A DNA stretch of 20,981 bases from Gracilaria caudata (lineage: Eukaryota; Rhodophyta; Florideophyceae; Gracilariales; Gracilariaceae), in contig JASCIV010000407.1 of the NCBI GenBank assembly GCA_030374735.1, positions 1 through 20,981 of the forward strand, written 5' to 3'. Of this stretch, positions 1 to 7,927 are shown in pieces. The notes under the pieces were generated by a model. The model searched no databases. It worked only from the letters and a program-made list of their open reading frames with translations, and was not told the origin of the DNA. Position 1 is the first letter of the stretch, and each line of letters begins with the position of its first letter. Position numbers and translations under genes: made by a program.

Positions 1-957
1 CCGCCACCTATATACGGTCACTGTAGAAGAATTAATAAAATATTCTAAGTATTCCGGCACGCCGGCCAGGCCTCTACACGTACCACCCGTGGGGCGCCTT
101 GCCACCGCGCATCCGGTCATCCGGTAAACCACCATACGTGGACACCATTCTTGCCCTTCTCAGATGCATCCCTAATAGGGCCAAATAACTAAATAGAACC
201 TCATATACTGAGGAATTTACAGCCGAGCGGATACTGATATTTTGAGAAACGGTGGAGCTTTTCCTCACTGGGGTTGTTTTGCTCTACAAAAACTATCTCA
301 AAAACTCTATATAGATAAGAGGCAAAGAGTATGGCTGCCAAGATGCAAGAAGTCAAAAGTGATGAAGATACAATCAAGCCAAACGTAATCGAGTAATTTG
401 TGGAAAATGTGCATGTTTGCAAGGAAACTTGATCTTTATTGAGTTGAGTTGGATTTTACATGGTGATTTGTTCTTTCTTAATCGTAATGAATTGTGCAAA
501 TGCGTTTGATTAGAACGGTGCATTATCTAAAAGTGAACTATGTCATTATAGACACCAATGATTTGTACACAAGATCTATTGAACGCCTTTTTCGTCATTA
601 TAGGGTGATAAATAGAGCTTTAAATTGCAATATAAAACCATATGCTAGTTCACATCATATATGTGTAAAGAAAAGATTTTATGGTTCATTTTTTTCTATA
701 TTACTTAAAAATACTTAATTACCTCTGCCATATCACTCTAAATATTAAAAAAATCAAAACCCTGGAGGGGCTTTGCAACTTCTTGCAAAGCTTGCTTAGA
801 ATAGTTTTGATAGTACTGACTTTTGCGAGGACTATGCTTCCGAGTATGTATGTTGTTTTTTACCTACAGATTACGTGTTTTTGTGCTTTTTATGTTGCAA
901 AAGGTGCTTTAAGGCAACTTACTAAAACAACCACGGCATCTAGGGCGGGGTTGTATT
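1..957. other. AT-rich stretch without a supported gene
   Basis: I find no coding region I can support here. Short open frames exist on both strands, for example a 93-codon frame at 681-962. They are low-complexity, rich in Phe, Leu and Ile as expected from AT-rich DNA, and show no recognisable domain. No tRNA-like cloverleaf or rRNA-like stretch was seen. The region belongs to the gene-poor left part of the window. Confidence 0.6.
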
Positions 958-1214
958 TGTGACTGACTGAATGGCGTAAAAAATGTGACTAATGACCGAC
1001 TGACTTGCAAAATGCGGTAAGTATCTAGTCACATTTAGTCTTAGATATGAAACGTAACGGAAAAGTTTTTAATGAACACGTAACTACAAAGAAAGAATAA
1101 GAGAAAGAAGCAGGTGTACACTACAGAGAATTGCAAGTGAGTGTTTTTTGCTGAATCTTCAAGAGAAAATGAGGATGATTGTACGTCTGAAACTGCTTGA
1201 AATTGAGCGTTCCC

Positions 1215-1264
1215 AAACAATAATGGGTGCCACCAGAGGCACCTGGTGGCACCCATTATTGTTT
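1215..1264. repeat. Perfect 22-bp inverted repeat (hairpin)
   Basis: The left arm (1215-1236, AAACAATAATGGGTGCCACC plus AG) is perfectly complementary to the right arm (1243-1264), with a 6-nt loop AGGCAC. The DNA could extrude as a cruciform and any transcript would fold into a stable hairpin. It lies in non-coding DNA with no gene end close by, so a terminator role has no support. A foldback or miniature transposable element is more likely. Confidence 0.9.
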
Positions 1265-1303
1265 TTGAGCTTAGAAAGTGAGCTCAAAACAATTATAAGT
1301 GCC
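1258..1303. repeat. Second, overlapping imperfect inverted repeat
   Basis: The end of the first hairpin's right arm (1258-1271, ATTGTTTTTGAGCT) is also complementary to 1281-1293 (AGCTCAAAACAAT) with one bulged T. The match continues more weakly to 1303 (…AAGTGCC against GGGTGCC). The same segment can therefore pair leftwards or rightwards. The three arms look like direct, inverted and direct copies of one module, the third diverged. Confidence 0.75.
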
Positions 1304-1497
1304 AAATTGAATAAAAAAAGTTATATGATGAGCCGCTTCGAGTGTAATAGAAGAGTCTTTATCACAAATTTGCCAAACAAAAGAGCAATATGTAATGCGA
1401 CTATATGTGACTGACTACGACCTTTAAGGGGATGATTATGACTTTTTGAGGTCCCCAAAATTGCAGTCACGAATACGCCCCTGATCCAGGGGTAGGA

Positions 1498-1957
1498 CGC
1501 AATCGATTGATTGTACAATAGAATGCGATTGCCCGTTAAAATTACCAATTGCATCAAGAAACAAAATTCCAATCGCGATTGCAAGACTCTTGCAATCGCA
1601 ACATGAATTGCAGAATTTTCGGCAGCTGTAACCGAGATTGCAGGATTTCTCGCAATCATAGTTATGATTGCTAAAGCGGAATCCGAGTTCTTAAGCTAAG
1701 CAAAGGGTAAGTGCGTTTTGGACCTGGAGTTTAACCAACAGAAGCAAAGATTGCAGACCATCTTAAGATTGCTTTCGAAATTTCAATGCCAAGCTAATTT
1801 GCAATCCCGAGTGCAAAGTTCCATGGAATTGCAATCGCGATAGCAAATGGTAATGGGATTGCAACTGTGATTGCAAACAGAAGAAAGTCTTGCAATCTCG
1901 TTTGCATCTGAAAGTGACATACCGATTGATTGCAAAATCTGCAATCGTGAACAATCG
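1498..1957. repeat. Dense GATTGC/GCAATC motif array
   Basis: By hand count about 19 copies of ATTGC or its complement GCAAT occur in roughly 460 bp, mostly with a flanking G or C (GATTGC, GCAATC, GCAATCGCGA). Spacing is irregular and both orientations are mixed, so this is neither a simple microsatellite nor an ordinary tandem array. About one copy would be expected by chance. Open frames running through it are explained by the motif and are not called as genes. Confidence 0.8.
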
Positions 1958-2092
1958 GATTGGTCCGACCCCTGCCCTGAAGCCATCTCCCAATCCTTTG
2001 CCGAAAAACTCTTCTTGTTTTGAATCAGGTACTACATCTACATTTCTTTCTTACCCATCCAAGAGGATTTCAAATTTTTATACGCTGCCGCT

Positions 2093-2359
2093 ATGAGCAC
2101 GATTCATCGAGAGACTGTACTCCACCTTGTGGTATGGGTCGACGTCCTCAGGAAAGAAGAGGAGTATAAAAGAGTCGAGATGCCGCGCACCAGACAGAGC
2201 GCCGGACTTGTCCAGTTGTTCTCATGTCTTAATGAACACGGTCACCGCTGTCAATGTGGGACGAATGTCAAAGAAGATATAGAACAGGTGTTCCTTCACT
2301 GCTCTTTAACTAAAGGTTCTCAGCGTGATGAGCTACCATCACAGGCAGAACGACATTAG
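2093..2359 (+). pseudogene. Probable relic of a non-LTR retrotransposon reverse transcriptase C-terminus
   Basis: This 88-codon frame contains CQCG near residue 54 and, about 15 residues later, VFLHC, followed by a basic stretch QRDEL. This resembles the Cys/His signature (C-x-C-G, a spacer with E, H/Q-x-x-L-x-x-C) found at the end of many LINE-type reverse transcriptases, just after an R-x-x-x-G segment (here RQSAGLVQLFSCL). No RT catalytic core (YxDD) is present upstream. After the stop, another frame at about 2358-2430 continues with a plausible LRNDSTTAAEVIG segment, which would imply a frameshift. I regard it as a decayed fragment. The family assignment is by motif only and could be wrong. 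Confidence 0.4.
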
Positions 2360-2437
2360 CATTTCCTTTGAGAAATGACTCGACTACGGCGGCTGAAGTT
2401 ATTGGCCTTCCTAAGCACTTTCTCTTACCATAGTTTT

Positions 2438-2443
2438 AATAAA
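2438..2443 (+). promoter_or_regulatory. AATAAA, possible poly(A) signal of the relic
   Basis: AATAAA lies about 80 bp after the stop of the retrotransposon-like fragment. In AT-rich DNA this hexamer is common, so the link is weak. Confidence 0.25.
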
Positions 2444-2598
2444 TGTACCAACTAGGAAAATATAGTTCACAATGAAGGAGAAGTTCGACGAGGACACGAA
2501 TGTAGCTAGATATTAGTATTGAAGATCTAATATTATTATATCGCGGTCGATGTACGGGACTGTTGTAACACAACTACAGTATCTCGAGTGTACTACCA

Positions 2599-2712
2599 GG
2601 AGCTCCACGCAGGATCACGCATATGCGTGCTGCCTCCACTTCGGATCTCTCGAGTTGCTGCGTGGGAGCTCCACGCGGGATTATGATTCCCGCGTAGAGC
2701 TCCACGCAGGAT
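2599..2712. repeat. Three imperfect copies of GGAGCTCCACGCAGGAT with inverted partners
   Basis: Direct copies lie at 2599-2615, 2665-2681 (GGAGCTCCACGCGGGAT) and 2696-2712 (AGAGCTCCACGCAGGAT). Inverted partial copies sit between them (CTGCGTGGGAGCTC near 2657-2670; ATTCCCGCGTAGAGCTC near 2686-2702), so each copy can fold back on its neighbour. A perfect 14-bp palindrome CACGCATATGCGTG follows the first copy (2616-2629). The block is more GC-rich than its surroundings. Its function is unknown; it could be a remnant of a mobile-element end or a protein-binding array. Confidence 0.8.
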
Positions 2713-3012
2713 CGTTTTATTGTCAGAAATAAAACTTAGAGGCCGGTATCTGTCTGCAACGAGCAGTACAGATCCGGCCAGACCTTTGTCTCCGGCTGTC
2801 TTCACAGTCGTCATCCAGTACGCCCTCCTTCTCCTCGCGTACTGTTACAACTGTGCTATTGTGGGACGTGCACGACCGAGCACAACTTAGGTCATCACTC
2901 CGGCAAAACTCGGTTGTCGACGGTGTCGGAGTAGATGCAATGTCGCGAAATTGTACTAGAAGAATGAAATAGATTAACATGGCTCTGGGATTCTCACAGC
3001 CAGGGTTTCCGA

Positions 3013-3457
3013 GCAATATATTGCAATATGCAATGTCAATATCCTATTGCAAGTAGTTAACTTATTGAAATGATTATTGCAGTTTGTGTAATAATCTCAA
3101 TACATATTGCTAAAAACTTCATTATTGGTAGTAGTATTGCTTTCGAGATTTGATGTTGAAAATATCGTACAATTTGCCTTGTCTATCTACGTTTGCCATG
3201 CCACACAGCCTATGGCAATTCCACCAGCTTTTGCTTCCTCTCTTTATGATTCAAAGCGTTTTTGACGGTAATAAACAAAAACATTTGTTCCCTTTTGTGT
3301 ACATTAGAATAATATTGCAGGCCTATTGTATCTTTCTTAGGCCATTGCAATGATATTGCAAATTGTGATGTGTATTGCAATATGTATTGCAGATAAAACA
3401 AACAAGCAATACATACTGCTTATTGCATGTTTATGAGCAATATATTGCAATTTTATT
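3013..3457. repeat. Dense TATTGCA/TGCAATA motif array
   Basis: About 21 copies of ATTGC/GCAAT lie in roughly 445 bp by hand count, many as the palindrome ATTGCAAT. Here the flanking base is usually T or A (TATTGC, GCAATA), whereas the array at 1498-1957 uses G or C. Both orientations occur with irregular spacing. No gene is supported inside; the frames that cross it are low-complexity. Confidence 0.8.
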
Positions 3458-4361
3458 GTCGGCAGCCCTGCTCACAGCGGACAGTACACTTCTTGGGTGT
3501 ACTGTATTCTACCGTCAACGATTTCTACCTCTCCTGGTCTTCCTCAGCAGTGCTCGTTTTTGTCAGAAAGCAAGGATCATGTGATTGGGAACGACGAGGA
3601 CGGAACCTGGGTCGGGCTGGCCACATGCAAAAGAAATGCGAGGAAGTGGGATAAAGGTGATCGGTACAGGACCGATGGAAAGTAGCCATCCAGTGATATA
3701 ATACGTTGAGGTCACTGGAATTCGGCAAACGGCATTTGAAACCAAGATGGCTGAAAGAGTGCCGTGCAAAAGCGGCCCAGCTTTGCACATGCGGAAACTA
3801 GTTAATCTAGCGGAGGAATATGGCAAGTTGCACGCTCAAGAGGCATGAGAACACACAGTCGCGGCCCGATTCGCCGAACTCTCATAGCAGTCTGCATACT
3901 GCCTTGGGTGGCAAAAGAACCCAACTAATACTCGACTCATCCAGTCAACTTTTTCTTCTGTGTTGTAGGCGACGGAAGATATATATTCAGCAGGGCGTCC
4001 AGATTCTGGGCGAAATCTTTGAAAACAACGATTGACAACAACCCTTTCGTAGCCGGGGCAGAGCGAAATGAATGTCAATGAGTGCTATCAAAACAAATAG
4101 TTCTCCCACCTCGAGTTGATGCGAAGAGTGTAATGTTCTCCTAGACATAGAACTGCACACTCCTTCCTAAGGGCTCCACATATAAAACTAGAAGATAGAG
4201 CTGGCCTGATACGTCTATGATTTCATTCAGACAGCTGCCAAGGATTTTGATACACAGATAGGGTCCAGTCAAAACGCAATAGGCAGTGCTCTCCCAAGAC
4301 TGGGCCCATCCATGTTGCACAAACCCACGTACAAGGGTATGGTACCTGGAGTTAAATATAA
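3458..4361. other. Stretch without a supported gene
   Basis: Several 60-90-codon frames occur on both strands and overlap one another, but none has a recognisable domain, a convincing start or consistent composition. No RNA gene or clear repeat was seen. It may contain further decayed mobile-element sequence that cannot be identified by eye. Confidence 0.5.
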
Positions 4362-4706
4362 ACGCCTTGGCCAACCGTCAGCCGCCCCAATCAGCTTCAC
4401 ACTTATCGAGCCTTCCGCGGTCCCCTACCCAACGTGTCTGCCATATTCGCAAAAAAGGTCGACTACCAAACCGACATGCCTATGCAAACCGACGTCATGA
4501 AGCAGGTTACTCAATCCCCGTAAGGATCGCTTAATTGCGGGGGCCAAGCGGGATATGACAAGATGTTTCAAACTGCTCTGGACCGTCATGGTACGGTTGG
4601 ATCGTTGGGACACATCTTCGTGGCGGAACTGGTTATGAAGGGGAACACGTTGGTTGCCCATCTGCACGCCACATCGTTGTCTGCACGAACAGTGCCTTTG
4701 AGATGA
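4362..4706 (+). pseudogene. Reading frame with one internal stop, possible gene remnant
   Basis: One frame is open from 4362, is broken by TAA at 4521-4523, and resumes in the same frame to TGA at 4704-4706. Both halves have a mixed, globular-looking composition, for example VDYQTDMPMQTDVMKQVTQ before the stop and TALDRHGTVGSLGHIFVAEL after it. Neither half is recognised. The second half could be read alone as a 47-residue peptide from ATG 4563. It ends just before the promoter region of the next gene. A chance open stretch is a serious alternative. Confidence 0.25.
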
Positions 4707-4711
4707 AGCTC

Positions 4712-4717
4712 TTTAAA
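4712..4717 (+). promoter_or_regulatory. TTTAAA, possible TATA-like element of the LPMO-like gene
   Basis: The TTTAAA lies about 145 bp before the chosen ATG (4857), a reasonable distance for a core promoter with a short leader. Similar T/A-rich boxes precede other genes here (TAAAAAGG near 13991, TTTAAAGG near 15867). Support is positional only. Confidence 0.3.
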
Positions 4718-4856
4718 TGCGTATGCATCGCCATCAGCTTCTCACCTTTTGCTCGCAAGCCACTCTCGACAAACTCATCCCCACACCACATCGTAGCCAA
4801 CGTTTTGATTGCATTTTGCCCTCCGAGCGACCACTGATCGACATCAACTGCACATT

Positions 4857-5993
4857 ATGACCTCTTTATGGCTGATAGCTGCTGGTATACTGATCGTCTT
4901 CACTTGTATCATCCCAACGGAAAGTCACCAGACAATCGCGTACCCGTTTCCCTTCTCCAAGTATTCCAAGTGCTCCACGGAGAAAAACTGCGAGACGCCG
5001 TGCCCTTCGACGTATCTGCGAGGCGATGTGAACCCAAACAATCCGGCAATAATTGTGTCCAGAGGAGATACATTCGAAATCCGAATCAACCGAAACAATC
5101 ACGACTATGGTTTCTCCCGCTACGCTTTGGTTTCACTAGAGGATCGATTCGATTGGGAGAAGCATGAACAGGGTGCGTTTCTGTACATGTGCGACGACGT
5201 GAACGAGACGGCGTGCGAAGCATGGAATTGGAATCGAGAATGCTATTTTGATCGCTCCGGTCACTATTATCGGCATATTATTCGTGCGCCTTCTCATGCT
5301 CCGGATGGCGTGTATGTTCTGGGATGGGCTTGGTTTGGTGGCCATTTTGAAGACTTTTTTGACTGCACGTACATTGAGATTCGAGGAGGAGATCTTGTTC
5401 GATCGCATACTCCGTACTTTGATGCCTCCAACTCGAAGACAGCCGAAGATGGGAAATGTGCGGCTACATCTACCGAAGTTGGAACGTGTACTTATGAAAA
5501 GTGCAAACGAAAGAATGGATCCATCAAACTGGGATTGAGGACCCCTTCTGTGTTTGATGGAAGAGGACCAAGTCGGATCAGACAGACTTTTCTGACGCCA
5601 TACGTTCGTGCAAGACCGACTGTGATCGTGAAGGGTATTGCGATTGTGGATGCGGACAATCCGTCCGACGTGAAGTACTGGAGCGGAGATTACGTGGAGG
5701 GTATCAGTGAGGCACACGTCTGTCTGAAAGGATTTAAGCCCGCTATCACGTGTGTGACTGAGGGTGAGGTGGCTTATACCCACTTTTTCAAGGATGGTTG
5801 GACCTATGAATACGACTCTGAGGCGCCGTTTGACATGGAGAACTCTGACTTTGGAAGCGGCAGATTTCAGATGTTGGACTTTGAGTACAGCAACACTCAT
5901 TTCTCTGTGGGATGTATGGCGAAGGGAACGGATGAGTCCGAGACATGGAAGACCATTTCTGTGAGCACGATGTTTGATGACGGCTCGTGCTGA
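4857..5993 (+). CDS. Secreted LPMO-like histidine-brace protein
   Basis: The 378-residue product is predicted to be exported. Residues 1-23 form a signal peptide with hydrophobic core LWLIAAGILIVF, and cleavage after TES would expose His24 as residue 1 of the mature protein. A second His lies at 82 in NNHDYGFSRYALV. An aromatic-Cys segment near 167-175 (FFDCTYIEI) follows a GVYVLGWAWFGG strand (151-162). An N-terminal His, an internal His and an axial Phe/Tyr are the hallmarks of the copper histidine brace of lytic polysaccharide monooxygenases, which cleave chitin, cellulose or pectin oxidatively. Residues from about 195 to 378 form a second Cys-containing domain I do not recognise. N116-E-T is a possible glycosylation site. 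ATG 4857 is the first in-frame ATG; the frame upstream opens only through TTG. AATAAA follows at 6121. The gene call is strong; the LPMO assignment is by motif, and the polysaccharide substrate is unknown. Confidence 0.8.
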   Translation: MTSLWLIAAGILIVFTCIIPTESHQTIAYPFPFSKYSKCSTEKNCETPCPSTYLRGDVNPNNPAIIVSRGDTFEIRINRNNHDYGFSRYALVSLEDRFDWEKHEQGAFLYMCDDVNETACEAWNWNRECYFDRSGHYYRHIIRAPSHAPDGVYVLGWAWFGGHFEDFFDCTYIEIRGGDLVRSHTPYFDASNSKTAEDGKCAATSTEVGTCTYEKCKRKNGSIKLGLRTPSVFDGRGPSRIRQTFLTPYVRARPTVIVKGIAIVDADNPSDVKYWSGDYVEGISEAHVCLKGFKPAITCVTEGEVAYTHFFKDGWTYEYDSEAPFDMENSDFGSGRFQMLDFEYSNTHFSVGCMAKGTDESETWKTISVSTMFDDGSC

Positions 5994-6364
5994 GGCGGTG
6001 CACTTCTTGTATAGTACTTTCAACGGTAGGCGCTCGTTTCTAACTTTTCTTTTTCTGTGGTACGCGCCTTTGAGCTCTGCGGCCACCATTTGCTTTGTAC
6101 ATAACTGAACATTCGTCCACAATAAACACTCCATAACTTTGATGCTTCCAGTGAGTGGTGGCTGAACACGCTCGGCAAACAAGAGCGAAAGGCAGCGGTT
6201 GGCGCTGAACGCGCGTGCACGCAGCGATTGCGTGCTCTCGTGGTCCAGCGCGCCCACGTGAACCACCCCAGTAGCCGCCGGCGACCGGAGCGTGTGGCGG
6301 CTACTCGCCGTTCAAAAAGTAGAGGGGCATCATTCCAAAGCGTGGGAGGAGCAAAACAGGAAGC
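5994..6364. other. Convergent intergenic region between the LPMO-like and BTB-like genes
   Basis: The 3' ends of two genes face each other here. The only clear signal is the AATAAA at 6121-6126 for the plus-strand gene. No matching TTTATT (minus-strand AATAAA) was found for the BTB-like gene. No further gene is seen. Confidence 0.6.
6121..6126 (+). terminator. AATAAA poly(A) signal of the LPMO-like gene
   Basis: A canonical AATAAA lies 128 bp after the stop codon at 5993, in the expected place for cleavage and polyadenylation of that transcript. Confidence 0.6.
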
Positions 6365-7927
6365 TCAGTAGAAGTCGACGTCCGGGTTCGCCAGCGGCGC
6401 GTATCGATCGCTTTGGCAAGCTGCATCCGACTCATCCTCATCGTTCGTGCCCAGCCAGCGCAGCGAAACGTTCATCATCAGACTGCATCCGGTGGAGTGG
6501 AACTGGAACCAGTCGTTCTCCACGTTCTTCATCAGCAGGAACCGTTTCTTCGGGCGTCGCTCAACAAACCACAGGTTCTTGTGCTCCTTGTGAATGGGCC
6601 AATATCTGCACGCCGAATACTCCGCACTGAACCTTCTCATCTCACAAACGCAGTCGCACTCCAGTCCCACGATTCGAACCGAAACCTTGTCGCCTTTATT
6701 CATGTCCACGAAGCCGTCGCTTTGATGAAAATCTCGCTGTCTCCATAGGTTCACTTCGATGTAGAACTTTCCGTCATCCACCACCGCCTTGAGCGCGAGC
6801 GTGAGACCCTTGAAGGTGGGACCACAATCCCTGTACAACACCTTCACACCTTGCTGCTTTCGGGGGAATTCCACCTTGAAACAGATTTCGGGGCAGATCT
6901 CGTCCATGTCGGACAAGCTCGCTTTGCACAACGACTGTCTCAGCACACCCTTGGCTTTTTCCGGCCATGTTTTTGCCACCTCCACGCAGCGTCCCATCAA
7001 CGGTTTGAGCTTACCCCAATCCATGTTTAGCAGCTGTTGCATGTAGCGGTCGTTGAGCAGACTGATTTCGTCCTGGCTGAGGTCCACGCATTTGGTCACT
7101 ATGAAGTTGAGAACGTGTGCAAGCTGCTTGGAACGCAGTCCCACCGCAAAGTTGAACATCACTTGCACCAAATCAAGCTCGAGAAGAAGTTGCCACAGGC
7201 TTGCATACTGCGTTCCTCCCTCTCGTCGGAATTGATACTGTTCCCACAACATTGGAGTGGACTCTGCAGAACACAAGCTCTCATCAAACTCCAATACAAT
7301 TCGACGAGCAATGTGCGCCCAGAACAAACGCGGAAGCAAATCGCCCAGCATTTGCAACACAAAGTCGTATTCGTCGAGAAACGCTGGCAGTCGGAATGCA
7401 GAATCTGGCGAACAGTCCACCAGCATTTCCAGTTGCGCGAAATGAAGCGGCAGCAACTCATACTTTCTGGAGATGGCCAGAAACACCGGCGGCAACTTTT
7501 CAATGTTAATCTCGTTGAGCAACAGGTAGCTCTGCAACACGGCGAAGAAGTTTTCCATCTCATCCTCGTCCAGCTGAAGGTCGATGTCGTGTTTTGGGCT
7601 CGACACACACGGCGCGAGTCTGGCCATTCTGAGCGGTCCGACGCACACATCCAGACTCATTTGTTGGCCACATTCTTTGAACGTTAAGTGCGTGCTGGGC
7701 TGTTTGCCTTCGGCGTCCTTCAGACGCTGCACTTCTTCACGGAGAGCTGCGGAAGGATAGAGGGTGCCGAAGCTGAGAGTCCAGCCTCCCACAGCCATGG
7801 CCTCGCGCTTGAGTCCTTTCGGAATAGCATCATCGTCGCTGCTTTCCAATGGGTCGGCTTGGTGGCCGAGAAGCTTGTGGTCATTGGCGGATGCTCCCTT
7901 TCGGGCAACATCAAAATTGGAAATCAT
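6365..7927 (-). CDS. BTB-like (possibly BTB-BACK) protein
   Basis: The product has 520 residues, with no signal peptide or membrane helix, and is likely intracellular. Residues about 80-170 resemble the second half of a BTB/POZ fold: an acidic strand (HDIDLQLDEDEMENFFAVLQ), a hydrophobic helix, then an ISRKYELLPLHFAQ helix as in BTB α-helices. Residues about 180-340 are helix-rich, as in BACK domains of Cullin-3 adaptors. Residues about 350-495 alternate hydrophobic and polar strands and may form a β-sandwich, followed by an acidic DEDESD tail. The canonical N-terminal BTB strand set is weak, so this is a divergent member if it is one. BTB proteins commonly act as ubiquitin-ligase adaptors, but that role is not shown here. 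ATG 7927 is the first in-frame ATG after a stop; the frame extends eight codons upstream only to a GTG. The opposite strand is also open in places but is poorer in domain-like character. Confidence 0.7.
   Translation of the reverse strand: MISNFDVARKGASANDHKLLGHQADPLESSDDDAIPKGLKREAMAVGGWTLSFGTLYPSAALREEVQRLKDAEGKQPSTHLTFKECGQQMSLDVCVGPLRMARLAPCVSSPKHDIDLQLDEDEMENFFAVLQSYLLLNEINIEKLPPVFLAISRKYELLPLHFAQLEMLVDCSPDSAFRLPAFLDEYDFVLQMLGDLLPRLFWAHIARRIVLEFDESLCSAESTPMLWEQYQFRREGGTQYASLWQLLLELDLVQVMFNFAVGLRSKQLAHVLNFIVTKCVDLSQDEISLLNDRYMQQLLNMDWGKLKPLMGRCVEVAKTWPEKAKGVLRQSLCKASLSDMDEICPEICFKVEFPRKQQGVKVLYRDCGPTFKGLTLALKAVVDDGKFYIEVNLWRQRDFHQSDGFVDMNKGDKVSVRIVGLECDCVCEMRRFSAEYSACRYWPIHKEHKNLWFVERRPKKRFLLMKNVENDWFQFHSTGCSLMMNVSLRWLGTNDEDESDAACQSDRYAPLANPDVDFY

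Noticed and set aside
681..962. 93-codon frame with ATG, hydrophobic product
   Set aside because: AT-rich low-complexity Leu/Phe/Ile sequence, no domain, no promoter or poly(A) context; chance cannot be excluded.
1498..3457. CRISPR-like array
   Set aside because: The ATTGC words are too short, irregularly spaced and in both orientations, with no conserved repeat-spacer structure; the DNA is eukaryotic.
5136..6266. Long open frame on the minus strand opposite the LPMO-like gene
   Set aside because: It is antisense to a gene with a signal peptide and histidine-brace motifs, lacks any domain, and runs into the neighbour's 3' region.
6668..6690. tRNA T-arm-like GATTCGAACC
   Set aside because: It lies inside the BTB-like coding sequence, and no acceptor or anticodon arm is found at the proper distance.
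7037..7687. 216-codon plus-strand frame opposite the BTB-like gene
   Set aside because: Composition is atypical (Gln/His-rich) with no domain, and the minus-strand product is far more protein-like.
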